DNA of 57,506 nucleotides, from NCBI GenBank assembly GCA_045658005.1, contig JAZOUD010000127.1, positions 1 to 57,506 of the forward strand, given 5' to 3'. Within the stretch, counting starts at the first letter, position 1; each line of letters begins with the position of its first letter. The notes under the pieces are model-generated. The model did no database searches and was not told the origin of the DNA. It saw only the letters and a list, made by a program, of their open reading frames with translations. Both the position numbers and the translations under genes were made by a program. This document shows positions 34,061 through 41,912 of the stretch, piece after piece. The stretch comes from UBA2862 sp045658005 (GTDB lineage Bacteria > Bacillota > Clostridia > Christensenellales > Aristaeellaceae).

Positions 34061-35920
34061 ATGTCCAAGAAGCTGATCGTCGCCGAGAAGCCCTCCGTGG
34101 CCCGGGACATTGCCCGGGTGCTGGGCGTCAAGGGCCGGGGCGAGGGCTGCCTGGTGGGCGAGGAGTACGTCGTCACCTGGGCCATCGGCCACCTGGTCTC
34201 GCTGTGCGAGCCTGGGGAGACCGACGAGCGCTGGGTGAAGTGGAACATGGCCGACCTGCCGATGCTGCCGGAGCGCATACCGCTGAAGGTGCTGCCAAAC
34301 ACCAAGACCCAGTTTTCCGTGGTCAGGGGCTGGATGCTGAACAAGGAGATATCCAGTCTGATCTGCGCCACCGACAGCGCCAGGGAGGGCGAGCTGATCT
34401 TCCGCTACATCTACCAGATGGCTGGCTGCAAAAAGCCGGTAGAGCGGCTATGGATCTCGTCGATGACCGACGCAGCCATCAAACAGGGCTTTGCCGAGCT
34501 GAAGCCGTCGGCCTGGTACGATTCCCTCTACGAGAGCGCCCGCTGCCGCAGCGAGGCCGACTGGCTGGTGGGCATGAACGCCTCCCGGGCCTTCTCCCTG
34601 GCCTACGACGCCCACCTGTCCGTGGGCCGGGTGCAGACCCCGACGCTGAACCTGATCGTCAAACGGGACCTTGAGATCGAAAACTTCGTGCCAGAGGACT
34701 ACTGGGAGATTCGGGCTGACTTCGGCGATTACGAGGGCCTCTGGGTCAACCCGAAGACGAAGAAGACCCGCTGCACGGACCGGGACGAGGCCGAGGCCAT
34801 CCGCCAGGCGATCCAAGGGCAGAGCGGGACGGTGACCGAGAGCAAGACGACCCGCAAGAAGGTGCCGCCGCCCCAGCTGTACGACCTGACCAGCCTCCAG
34901 CGGGAGGCCAACAAGAAGCTGGGCTATTCCGCGGACAAGACGCTGAAGCTGGCCCAGTCCCTCTATGAGACCCACAAGCTGATCACCTATCCCCGCACCG
35001 ACAGCCGCTACCTGCCGGACGACATGAAGCCGAAGATCGCCGCCACGCTGAAGAAGCTGCCCCCGGCCTACGCGTCTTTCGTGGAGTCGCCGGAGCTGAA
35101 CTGGCAGCTGAAGGACAAGCGCTTCTACGACAATGCCAAGATCAGCGACCACCACGCCATCGTGCCCACGGAGAAGACGGCCAGCTCCAAGGGCCTGACC
35201 CGTGAGGAGGCGCTGCTGTTCGACATGATCGCCCGCCGCCTGATCGCGGCCCACTATCCCCACTATGAATACGAGAGCGCAAGGGTGGTCACGAAGGTGG
35301 GCAAGCACGCCTTCAAGTCGACCGGCGCGATGCCCCTGAAGGAGGGCTGGAAGGCGCTCTACAGGGGGGACAAAGCGGATGATAAGGAGCCGCCGCTGCC
35401 CAAGCTGGCGGTGGGGGACGGGCGCACGGCGCAGAAGGCGACGGTAAAGACCTGCCAGACCGAGCCGCCGCCCTCCCACACCGACGCGTCGCTTTTGAAC
35501 CTGATGGAGAACGCGGGCCGGGACATCGAGGACGAGACCCTGCGGGAGCAGATGAAGTCCTCTGGCCTGGGCACGCCCGCCACCCGTGCGGCCACCATCG
35601 AGCGCCTGATCGAGGTGGGCTACGCCCGGCGCAAGGGCAAGAGCATCGTGTCCACGGAGAAGGGACGTCAACTGATCTCGGTGGTGCCGGAGCAGATCGC
35701 CTCCGCCGTGACCACCGGCAAGTGGGAGAAGTTTCTGAGCGACATGGCCGGCCAGAAGGACGAAGCCGCCCGCGCCGCGAGGTCCGATCGCTTCATGAAC
35801 GGCATCCGCCGCTTCTCGGTATTCCTGGTGCAGGCCGCCCAAAACGGCCCCCGGGTGCAGTTCGAGAAGGATACGCCGAAGGCGAAAAAGCCCGCGAAGA
35901 AGCGGGGGAGGAAATACTGA
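34061..35920 (+). CDS. topB: DNA topoisomerase III (type IA)
   Basis: 619 residues. The Toprim domain starts KKLIVAEKPSVARDIARVLG, with ATDSAREGELIFRYI as its DxD-type motif. The catalytic tyrosine is Y310 in LITYPRTDSRYL, and GLGTPATRAATIERLIEVGY is the conserved C-terminal core motif. It relaxes or decatenates DNA through single-strand passage. It is shorter than B. subtilis TopB (727) because the C-terminal zinc/basic tail is reduced to a short lysine-rich end (KAKKPAKKRGRKY). The last three codons form one arm of a palindrome. Confidence 0.94.
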   Translation: MSKKLIVAEKPSVARDIARVLGVKGRGEGCLVGEEYVVTWAIGHLVSLCEPGETDERWVKWNMADLPMLPERIPLKVLPNTKTQFSVVRGWMLNKEISSLICATDSAREGELIFRYIYQMAGCKKPVERLWISSMTDAAIKQGFAELKPSAWYDSLYESARCRSEADWLVGMNASRAFSLAYDAHLSVGRVQTPTLNLIVKRDLEIENFVPEDYWEIRADFGDYEGLWVNPKTKKTRCTDRDEAEAIRQAIQGQSGTVTESKTTRKKVPPPQLYDLTSLQREANKKLGYSADKTLKLAQSLYETHKLITYPRTDSRYLPDDMKPKIAATLKKLPPAYASFVESPELNWQLKDKRFYDNAKISDHHAIVPTEKTASSKGLTREEALLFDMIARRLIAAHYPHYEYESARVVTKVGKHAFKSTGAMPLKEGWKALYRGDKADDKEPPLPKLAVGDGRTAQKATVKTCQTEPPPSHTDASLLNLMENAGRDIEDETLREQMKSSGLGTPATRAATIERLIEVGYARRKGKSIVSTEKGRQLISVVPEQIASAVTTGKWEKFLSDMAGQKDEAARAARSDRFMNGIRRFSVFLVQAAQNGPRVQFEKDTPKAKKPAKKRGRKY

Positions 35921-35951
35921 TTTGTACCGCAGCGACAAATCAGTATTTCCT
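35909..35951. repeat. TTCTGATTTGT-family palindrome embedded in the topB stop codon
   Basis: A perfect 17-bp inverted repeat (35909-35925 with 35935-35951, 9-base loop). The outer half of the left arm is topB coding sequence (last codons AAA TAC TGA), and it is mirrored exactly downstream. The shared core is CTGATTTGT. It probably also forms an mRNA hairpin. Confidence 0.85.
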
Positions 35952-35988
35952 GCTCCGAACCAATTCGTCCTCCAAAGGAGGGGCAGAC

Positions 35989-36591
35989 ATGAAACAGCTC
36001 TTATCCATTGCCGTCGTTGCGGCACTGTGCGCCTTTGGTGGTATGGCCGAGGGTGCGCCTCTGCCGACGCGGCTGCCGGCGTCGTCGGAATTTGGCGTGG
36101 ATTCCACCCAGCCGCCCGCGACCTTCTCCGAGGCGGATGCGCCCTATGACGGCATCTGGCAGCCCTTTGAGGACGGCTTTAAGCTGTACCTGCCCCGCGG
36201 ATGGGCTTCCTTGACGCTCGACGAAGCCCAGGCGGGGGCAGGGCTGTTCTACCGGGCGGGCAGCGACGACGGGGGTATGGGCGTCGCCGTGGGCTATATG
36301 CCCGCCGGAACGCTTGAAACGACGGAAGCGCTGGCGGAGGACTTCAAGCGCAGTGGCTATACCGCCGTCGTTCAGGGAGACCTGAACGGCATGCCGGCCA
36401 TCGCCTTTGAACGGCCCCGGGACGGCTATCGCGGCGTCGCCTTCTTCCACCCGCTCTACCGGGATTATGTGCTCTACGTCTTTGTTTCGCCCCTTGAGCC
36501 GCAGGCTGAGGAGACAGTCAGGATTGGGTTGGCGCTGCTTGCGTCGATCACGCCCCTGGAGGTTTCTTCGGAGAGGTTAAAAAATTATTGA
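35989..36591 (+). CDS. Small secreted protein of unknown function
   Basis: 200 residues with a signal peptide (about 1-21, ending GGMAEG). The mature part reads as a mixed alpha/beta domain: FEDGFKLYLPRGWASLTL, GMGVAVGYMP, DLNGMPAIAFERPRDGYRGVAFFHP, DYVLYVFVSPLE. This resembles small extracytoplasmic domains often described as DUF-type in gut Clostridia, but I cannot name the family. The start at 35989 follows AAAGGAGGGG. It lies between the topB palindrome and hpf. Confidence 0.8.
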   Translation: MKQLLSIAVVAALCAFGGMAEGAPLPTRLPASSEFGVDSTQPPATFSEADAPYDGIWQPFEDGFKLYLPRGWASLTLDEAQAGAGLFYRAGSDDGGMGVAVGYMPAGTLETTEALAEDFKRSGYTAVVQGDLNGMPAIAFERPRDGYRGVAFFHPLYRDYVLYVFVSPLEPQAEETVRIGLALLASITPLEVSSERLKNY

Positions 36592-36707
36592 CAACCATGC
36601 AGGAAAAACGCGAACCGTGCAGAATATTATTATCAGGGCGTTAAAAATGGGTTGACGGGCGCGTCAGCGCCGCCCAGCGCCATAAAAGTGATAAAGGAGA
36701 GATGAAC

Positions 36708-37235
36708 ATGAAGTGTGTCTTTGTGGGCAAGGAAGTTGTCTCCGACAGCCTGAAGGCCAGGGCTGAAAAGAAGCTGAGTAAGCTGGATCGTTATTTTAAT
36801 AAAGAGGCCGAGGCCATCATCCGCTTCCGTCAGCAGCGCGGTGGCCGGAATATCTGCGAGATCACCGTCAGCGTGGACGGCCTGATCCTGCGCGCCGAGG
36901 AGAATTCCAACGACATGTACCTGTCCATCGACCGCGCCGTGGACAAGCTGGAGAGCCAGATTCGCCGCTATCGCACCAAGATGGGCAAGCACCTGCGCGA
37001 TCCCAAGCCCGAGGCGCCCGAAGAGAAGGTCGAGCCCGTATATGAGGAAGCCAGCTATGACGTCGTGCGCGTGAAGAAGTTCAGCGTGAAGCCCATGGAC
37101 GTGGACGACGCCATTACCCAGATGGAGCTGCTGGGCCACAACTTCTTCCTGTTTATGAATGCCGAGACCAATACGATGTGCGTGCTCTACCGTCGCAACG
37201 ACGGCACCTACGGCCTGCTGGTGCCCGAAAACTGA
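36708..37235 (+). CDS. hpf: Ribosome hibernation-promoting factor, long form
   Basis: 175 residues. The N-terminal S30AE domain (about 1-100, KCVFVGKEVVSDSLKARAEKK onward) binds the ribosome. A linker rich in Glu/Pro leads to the C-terminal dimerisation domain (VVRVKKFSVKPMDVDDAITQMELLGHNFFLF...), which marks the long HPF that forms 100S ribosomes. The ATG at 36708 is preferred because AAAGGAGA lies 7 bases upstream; the ATG at 36702 is 1 base from it. A bidirectional terminator follows. Confidence 0.96.
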   Translation: MKCVFVGKEVVSDSLKARAEKKLSKLDRYFNKEAEAIIRFRQQRGGRNICEITVSVDGLILRAEENSNDMYLSIDRAVDKLESQIRRYRTKMGKHLRDPKPEAPEEKVEPVYEEASYDVVRVKKFSVKPMDVDDAITQMELLGHNFFLFMNAETNTMCVLYRRNDGTYGLLVPEN

Positions 37236-37248
37236 TAATAACATGCCA

Positions 37249-37292
37249 CTGAAAAAGGGGGGCGGCGCGTTAGCGCCGCCTCCCCTTTTCAG
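37249..37292. terminator. Bidirectional terminator between hpf and the propeller/binding-protein fusion
   Basis: CTGAAAAAGGGG + GGCGGCGC, loop GTTA, GCGCCGCC + TCCCCTTTTCAG. The GC core is flanked by A and T runs on both sides, so it works for hpf (plus) and the convergent minus-strand gene ending at 37321. Confidence 0.92.
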
Positions 37293-37320
37293 CCGGTGGG
37301 TTTGAAACAAAGGCTCCGGA

Positions 37321-39558
37321 TCATTTTGCCGCCTTGGCGAAGCGCTCGGCGTAGGCCTCAGGCGTCAGATCGCCATCCAGGAATTGGATCATCAGGTCGT
37401 ATTGGGCGTCGTCGAAGCCAAAATCCGGCGCGATGGGCACCAGCGCGTCCGCGAGGCTTCGATAGCGGGCGATGCTTGCCTCTGACGCCAGCCACTGGCC
37501 GTTCTCGCGGTAGTCCTCCATGTAGGCCTGGAGATCGGCAAGCTGTGCCTGAAGGTAAGCCCGCTCGTCGGCGGTCTGGGCGGCGTCGATGTCCTGCTGG
37601 AGCAGCGCCAAATCCTGGGCCATGGTATCCATGTCCTCCTGGTAGGCGGCGTTGGCAACCGGCGTGTTCATGCTCTGGCATAAGGCCATTTTGGTTTCCA
37701 CGTTCGTCTTCTCCCACGCGAGGGCCGCAAAGGACAGCGCGGCCTCGGGATTGTCGGAGTGGGGATTGACGCAGAGCACGAAGGCCACCTGGCTGATCAG
37801 GCGCTCACCGCCCGGTTGCACGGAGAGGGGCCATATTTCCATGCCCTGCGCCTGCGGTGAAACCGCGATATCGGGCATGCCGCTGTCCATCAGGGCCGTG
37901 CGGTTGCTATCACCCTGTTCAGGCTGAACATCGCCCGAGGCGGCGCTCTGCGGGGAGAGCGGCGGGAGACCGTCCGTGGCCGACAGGCGGGACCAGTTTA
38001 CACCGTTGAAGGCTTCCAGCAACGGCGGCAGCGTCTGGGACAGGCGGTCGATGGCGCTGTCGTCCGCCCCGATCCACAGCAGGCAATCCTGGACCATCGA
38101 GCCTAACACCATATCCCGAAGGCCGTCGGCGGGCATGTCCATGTCATACAGGCGATATTCACCGCCAGCGGTCAAAGCGCCGCTGTCGGCAAGCTGCCCC
38201 AACAGCGCCAAGAAGCCGGGCCAGTCTGTGGGGATTTCTTCCAGGGAAAGGCCGGTCAGCGCCTGCACGGCGGGAACATTCAACAGCTGGCAGTAGCTTC
38301 CGACGGCCGTAGGCACGGCGTACAGATGCCCGTCCGCTTGAAGGGCCTTGGCCATTCTGGGGGTCATGTCCGCGACGGCGGAGGTCAGCGTGGCGATGCC
38401 GGACAGGTCGGCGACGAAGCCCGATTCCCGCAGGGACCGGTACAGGTCAGAGTTCAGATCCAGCACAAAGGCGTCGTATTCCGACGGATGCGCCTTGAAC
38501 TCGGAGAACAGGTTCGCCGCCTCGGCGACATTTGCGACGGAAACAGCGCAGCCAGGATTGGCGAGCTCAAAATCCCGGGCCGCTGTCACCACGGTTTCGT
38601 CGTCAACAATGTTGGCAATGCGCAGCCGGGTGGTGAACGCCACGGAGCCGCGAATGTCGCAGCTGAGCAGCTGGCCGCTCTCGCTGAGCGCAGCGTACCG
38701 ATTGCCGGCGACGACGCCCAGGCGCAGCAGGGCAGGGGCGGAATCCAGCGTACCGACGGGCTTCGGGGCCTCTGCGCCGCCCGGGGAAAGGGCATAGACC
38801 GTGTTGTTGAAGGAGTAGTACAGCAGCCCCTCTGGCGCGTCCCAGGCAAAATTGGCGGTGCGCAGGGCGGAATCCAGGGCTATGGTATCCAGCAGCTGTG
38901 TGCTGCCGTCATCCAGGGACAGGCGGGTGAGCTCCAGCAGGGACTCATCCGCCTCGCTTGGCCCGGCGATGAGCAGGGCGCCGTCATAGGGCATGGCAGC
39001 GGTGTAGGCAGCCAGTGAACGCTCGCCAAGGGACGTTAGAGCGTCAGTGTCAGGTGCGTATGAAAAGAAATGGAAGCGGTAGGTGTCGTCCAGGGCGGCG
39101 ATGAACAATCGCCGCCCACAGCCGATCATGTTGACCTCGTACCATTTCGCCCGACTGTCGGCCAGGAAGCCGAGCTGATCGCTTGCGTCATATTCCCTGA
39201 CCGCGGCAATGGCGTTCCCGGTCAAACCGAGCTCCAGCAGTCGGATCGTGCCGCTGTTCGCGGCGCTGCTCAGGGTAAGCGCCAGCATTACGCTGTCCTC
39301 CGCCCAGTCGGTAACGGACACGCGCATCAGCGCCTCATCGGGCTGCAGGTATTCGGAAAGCGGCAGTGTCGCCCGGACGGCGCCGGCTTCGACATCCTCG
39401 CAGAGGATGGCCATGTCGTCAACGTGCCATACCAATCCCCCGCAAACGGCCATGTCGGGGCACTTTTCGTACATGGCATCCCCGAGGGCGACAGGCGCGG
39501 CGTCCATGGCCATGGCGCAGACCAGTATGGCCAGCAACAGGCAGAGTATTTTTTTCAT
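37321..39558 (-). CDS. Secreted fusion: N-terminal propeller-like region + C-terminal family 1 solute-binding-like domain
   Basis: 745 residues. A signal peptide (about 1-19, no lipobox) precedes about 300 residues of repeated beta-type segments (VWHVDDMAILCED, EDSVMLALTLSS, RRLFIAALDDTYRFHFFSY, GLLYYSFNNTVYALSPGG, RYAALSESGQLLSCDI), which read as a beta-propeller. From about 315 (VVTAARDFELANPGCAVSVANV) it resembles sugar-type extracellular binding proteins. Supporting pieces are YDAFVLDLNSDLYRSLRESGFVADLSG and GHLYAVPTAVGSY. The end, FLDGDLTPEAYAERFAKAAK, matches the usual closing pattern. No permease or ATPase genes are adjacent, so a sensing role is possible. RBS is AAAGGAATATGAC. Confidence 0.75.
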   Translation of the reverse strand: MKKILCLLLAILVCAMAMDAAPVALGDAMYEKCPDMAVCGGLVWHVDDMAILCEDVEAGAVRATLPLSEYLQPDEALMRVSVTDWAEDSVMLALTLSSAANSGTIRLLELGLTGNAIAAVREYDASDQLGFLADSRAKWYEVNMIGCGRRLFIAALDDTYRFHFFSYAPDTDALTSLGERSLAAYTAAMPYDGALLIAGPSEADESLLELTRLSLDDGSTQLLDTIALDSALRTANFAWDAPEGLLYYSFNNTVYALSPGGAEAPKPVGTLDSAPALLRLGVVAGNRYAALSESGQLLSCDIRGSVAFTTRLRIANIVDDETVVTAARDFELANPGCAVSVANVAEAANLFSEFKAHPSEYDAFVLDLNSDLYRSLRESGFVADLSGIATLTSAVADMTPRMAKALQADGHLYAVPTAVGSYCQLLNVPAVQALTGLSLEEIPTDWPGFLALLGQLADSGALTAGGEYRLYDMDMPADGLRDMVLGSMVQDCLLWIGADDSAIDRLSQTLPPLLEAFNGVNWSRLSATDGLPPLSPQSAASGDVQPEQGDSNRTALMDSGMPDIAVSPQAQGMEIWPLSVQPGGERLISQVAFVLCVNPHSDNPEAALSFAALAWEKTNVETKMALCQSMNTPVANAAYQEDMDTMAQDLALLQQDIDAAQTADERAYLQAQLADLQAYMEDYRENGQWLASEASIARYRSLADALVPIAPDFGFDDAQYDLMIQFLDGDLTPEAYAERFAKAAK

Positions 39559-39603
39559 GTCATATTCCTTTCAGGTGGTCCGGATAAATGAAATAATACA
39601 AAA

Positions 39604-39630
39604 GAGCCCGTTCCCTGGGGAGACGGGCTC
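39604..39630 (-). terminator. Terminator of the tyrosine-rich protein gene
   Basis: GAGCCCG (39604-39610) pairs with CGGGCTC (39624-39630), extended by partial pairing inside. On the minus strand it is followed by TTTTGTATTATTT. It lies 23 bases past the stop codon. Confidence 0.9.
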
Positions 39631-39652
39631 AATGGGTCAGATTTGGCTGCGA

Positions 39653-40072
39653 TTACCTGACATTGAAGTACCAGTTGAAGGAACGGACGAAGTACCAGCG
39701 ACTGTAGCTTGCGGAGGGACGATAGTAGGTCCTCACGTAGGTCCTGTAAGTGCCCCTGGGCCAGTAGCTGTACACGGCGGTCCTGATCGTGTGGTAGAGC
39801 CTGCCGGTAAAGTTGATGTCCCAGTAGCCATAGCGCCTGCCCGTCGCGCTCCTGTAGATCTGGCCGTCATAATTGGCGCGATAGCCGTACCTGTAGCTGT
39901 AGCTGTTGCTGTTCAGGAAATACTTGTGATACGTGTAATAGCCGCGGTAAGCGGTGGTCGGACGGCTGACCAGCTTGACGCTGGGATACGCGGCGAAAGC
40001 GGGCACGCACATGCTTACGATCAGTGCCATCACAAAGACCAACACAGCAACCTTCCTGACTGTCCTCTTCAT
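39653..40072 (-). CDS. Secreted tyrosine/arginine-rich protein of unknown function
   Basis: 139 residues. A clear signal peptide (1-27, ending VPAFA-AY) is followed by a 112-residue mature part. I count 24 Tyr, 16 Arg, 4 Trp and 5 Phe, but no Cys, no Glu and only 2 Asp, so it is strongly basic and aromatic. Typical pieces are YRGYYTYHKYF, SYSYRYGYRANY, RYGYWDINFTGRLYHTIRTA and YRTYVRTYYRPSASYSRWYF. The spacing of aromatic residues suggests beta strands or a cell-wall-binding surface, but I do not recognise a family. It has its own strong promoter, an AAGGAGG ribosome binding site and a terminator, so it is a stand-alone, probably well-expressed gene. Confidence 0.85.
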   Translation of the reverse strand: MKRTVRKVAVLVFVMALIVSMCVPAFAAYPSVKLVSRPTTAYRGYYTYHKYFLNSNSYSYRYGYRANYDGQIYRSATGRRYGYWDINFTGRLYHTIRTAVYSYWPRGTYRTYVRTYYRPSASYSRWYFVRSFNWYFNVR

Positions 40073-40117
40073 TGGAAAATACCTCCTTCAATAATTCAGC
40101 GCTAAGTAGCTGACATA

Positions 40118-40146
40118 AAATTACCATACTTTTACACAATTGTCAA
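40118..40146 (-). promoter_or_regulatory. Promoter of the tyrosine-rich protein gene
   Basis: On the minus strand, a perfect TTGACA (40146-40141), 17-bp spacer and TAATTT (40123-40118). Confidence 0.8.
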
Positions 40147-40254
40147 CCCCTTTTAGCGATTATATCCAAGAAGAAGTATGAAGATATTATTACAAGAAGT
40201 CAATAAATAAAAGTAACATCAGGGATATCCCCCGTGACCGAATACAGCCGTAGG

Positions 40255-41535
40255 TTACAGGCTTGCCAGTCCCGCGTCCACCAGCTTCTGAAGGCTCATC
40301 AGTATGCCCAGCTTCGCGTGGTACCAGGTCAGGCCGCCCTGGAAGTACACGGCGTAGGGCTCTCGGATGGGGCCGTCGGCGCTCAGCTCGATGGAGCTGC
40401 CCTGCACGAACGCCCCGGCGGCCATGATCACATCGCTGTCGTAGCCGGGCATGGGCCAGGGCTCGGGGATGACGTAGCTGTCCACCGGCGCGGCGGCCTG
40501 TATGCCGTGGCAGAAGGCGCGCATGGCCTCGGGGGAGCCCAACTCCACGGCCTGTATGATGTCGTGGCGGTCCTCGCCGCCGCCGGGAATGACCTTAAAG
40601 CCCAGCCTTTCATAGAGGTTCGCGGCGAATATCGCGCCCTTCAACGCGCCGGCGACCACCGTGGGGGCCATGAAGAGCCCCTGGTAGAAGGCGGGCATGA
40701 TGCCCAGGTTCGCTCCGACCTCCTGGCCCAGGCCGGGGGCGCTCAGCCGGAAGGCGCAGCGGGATACGCATTCGGCGCTGCCTGCGATGTAGCCGCCAAT
40801 GGGGGCAAGGCCGCCGCCGGGATTTTTGATCAGGCTGCCCACTGTCATGTCAGCGCCCACGTCAGAGGGCTCGGTCATCTCTACGAATTCTCCGTAGCAG
40901 TTGTCCACCATCACGTTGAGCCCGGGCTTGACGGACTTGACGAAGGTGATCAGCTCGCCAATCTGCTTCACAGAGAAGGTGGGCCGGGTGGCGTAGCCTT
41001 TGCTGCGCTGGATCGTCACCAGCTTCGTTTTTTCGTTGATGGCGGCGCGGATGCCCTCCCAGTCGAAGCCGCCGTCCTCCAGCAGGTCCACCTGCCGGTA
41101 GGAGACGCCGTACTCCTTCAGCGAGCACTTCGATTCCCGGATGCCGATGACCTCCTCCAGCGTGTCGTAGGGCCGCCCCACGGGGCTGAGCAGCTCGTCG
41201 CCGGGCAGCAGGTTGCGCGGCAGCGCCACCGCCAGCGCGTGGGTGCCGCAGGTGATCTGCGGGCGTACCAGCGCCGCCTCGGTGTGGAACACGTCGGCAT
41301 AGACCTTCTCCAGCGTGTCCCGGCCCACGTCGTCGTAGCCGTAGCCGGTGGTGGCCGCGAAGCAGGGGGCGCTGACCCGGTTCTTCTGCATGGCGGCGAT
41401 CACCTTCGCCTGGTTGTATTCCGCCACCGCGTCCACATGATCAAACCGCTCCCGCAGGCCATCGAGCACCTGCTGGCCAAAGTCGTAAACCGCCGGGCTG
41501 ACCCCCAGTGCGCGATAAATCCCCTGTAATTCCAT
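40255..41535 (-). CDS. PLP-dependent enzyme of the YnbB / aluminium-resistance (methionine gamma-lyase-like) family
   Basis: 426 residues. The fold-type I signature includes ITCGTHALAVAL, the cofactor-binding D211 (VMVDNCYGEFVE) and the Schiff-base lysine K237 (VGSLIKNPGGGLAPIGGYI). The family is widely annotated as methionine gamma-lyase family or aluminium-resistance protein; its reaction has not been firmly shown. It is transcribed divergently from the SCIFF operon. The start follows GAGGGCATACAGT. Length and motifs match the family. Confidence 0.92.
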   Translation of the reverse strand: MELQGIYRALGVSPAVYDFGQQVLDGLRERFDHVDAVAEYNQAKVIAAMQKNRVSAPCFAATTGYGYDDVGRDTLEKVYADVFHTEAALVRPQITCGTHALAVALPRNLLPGDELLSPVGRPYDTLEEVIGIRESKCSLKEYGVSYRQVDLLEDGGFDWEGIRAAINEKTKLVTIQRSKGYATRPTFSVKQIGELITFVKSVKPGLNVMVDNCYGEFVEMTEPSDVGADMTVGSLIKNPGGGLAPIGGYIAGSAECVSRCAFRLSAPGLGQEVGANLGIMPAFYQGLFMAPTVVAGALKGAIFAANLYERLGFKVIPGGGEDRHDIIQAVELGSPEAMRAFCHGIQAAAPVDSYVIPEPWPMPGYDSDVIMAAGAFVQGSSIELSADGPIREPYAVYFQGGLTWYHAKLGILMSLQKLVDAGLASL

Positions 41536-41572
41536 ACTGTATGCCCTCGTTTCGATGATAATGCCGCCATCT

Positions 41573-41602
41573 ATGATAGCACCGCTGAAAGGGGGATGTC
41601 AA
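41573..41602 (-). promoter_or_regulatory. Promoter of the YnbB-family gene
   Basis: On the minus strand, perfect TTGACA (41602-41597), 18-bp spacer and TATCAT (41578-41573). It is back to back with the SCIFF promoter, with the two -35 boxes about 30 bases apart. Confidence 0.8.
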
Positions 41603-41632
41603 AGAGGATTCAGTTAAAACCTTCCCAACCGA

Positions 41633-41661
41633 TTGACAATCGGCGCTTCCTCTGCTATGAT
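41633..41661 (+). promoter_or_regulatory. Promoter of the SCIFF operon
   Basis: Perfect TTGACA (41633-41638), 17-bp spacer and TATGAT (41656-41661). The predicted start is near 41668, leaving a very short leader before the ribosome binding site. Confidence 0.88.
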
Positions 41662-41674
41662 ATATCTATCATAG
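41655..41674. promoter_or_regulatory. Palindrome over the SCIFF -10 box (operator candidate)
   Basis: CTATGATA-TATC-TATCATAG, a perfect 8-bp inverted repeat that includes the -10 box. The half-site CTATGATAG also occurs at 41571-41579 over the -10 box of the divergent gene. A repressor bound here could block both promoters; part of the likeness follows simply from -10 consensus. Confidence 0.45.
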
Positions 41675-41692
41675 TATGTGGAGGAAATCAAC

Positions 41693-41842
41693 ATGACGCA
41701 TATCAAGACCATCGAAACCCGCAACCTGTGCGACAGCGCCAAGAACGGCGGCTGCGGCGAGTGCCAGACCTCCTGCCAGTCCGCATGCAAGACCAGCTGC
41801 GGCATCGCCAACCAGCAGTGCGAGAAGAAGGCCGACAAGTAA
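41693..41842 (+). CDS. scfA: SCIFF ranthipeptide precursor with seven cysteines
   Basis: 49 residues. The N-terminus MTHIKTIETRNL and the core CGECQTSCQSACKTSCGIAN are nearly identical to the SCIFF family consensus. Cysteines are at 13, 21, 24, 28, 32, 36 and 43. The last six are the canonical set that receives thioether cross-links from a radical SAM maturase; C13, in the leader-like part, is additional. Translation starts after GTGGAGGAAATCAAC. The maturase follows after a 70-base gap with a strong hairpin. SCIFF is close to universal in Clostridia, but its biological role is unknown. Confidence 0.96.
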   Translation: MTHIKTIETRNLCDSAKNGGCGECQTSCQSACKTSCGIANQQCEKKADK

Positions 41843-41857
41843 TCGACAACGGTAAAA

Positions 41858-41891
41858 CCATAAATGCCGCCTGTACAGGCGGCATTTATGG
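41858..41891 (+). terminator. Intercistronic hairpin between SCIFF precursor and maturase
   Basis: CCATAAATGCCGCC (41858-41871), loop TGTACA, perfect complement at 41878-41891: a 14-bp stem. No T run follows, so it is more likely a partial attenuator or a 3' mRNA stabiliser that raises precursor over maturase. Confidence 0.75.
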
Positions 41892-41912
41892 CATGCGGGA
41901 GAATGGATATAT

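Noticed and set aside
36588..36593. TTGACA upstream of hpf as a promoter
   Set aside because: No -10 hexamer at 16-18 bp; the nearest TATTAT is about 31 bp away. The hpf promoter was therefore left unassigned.
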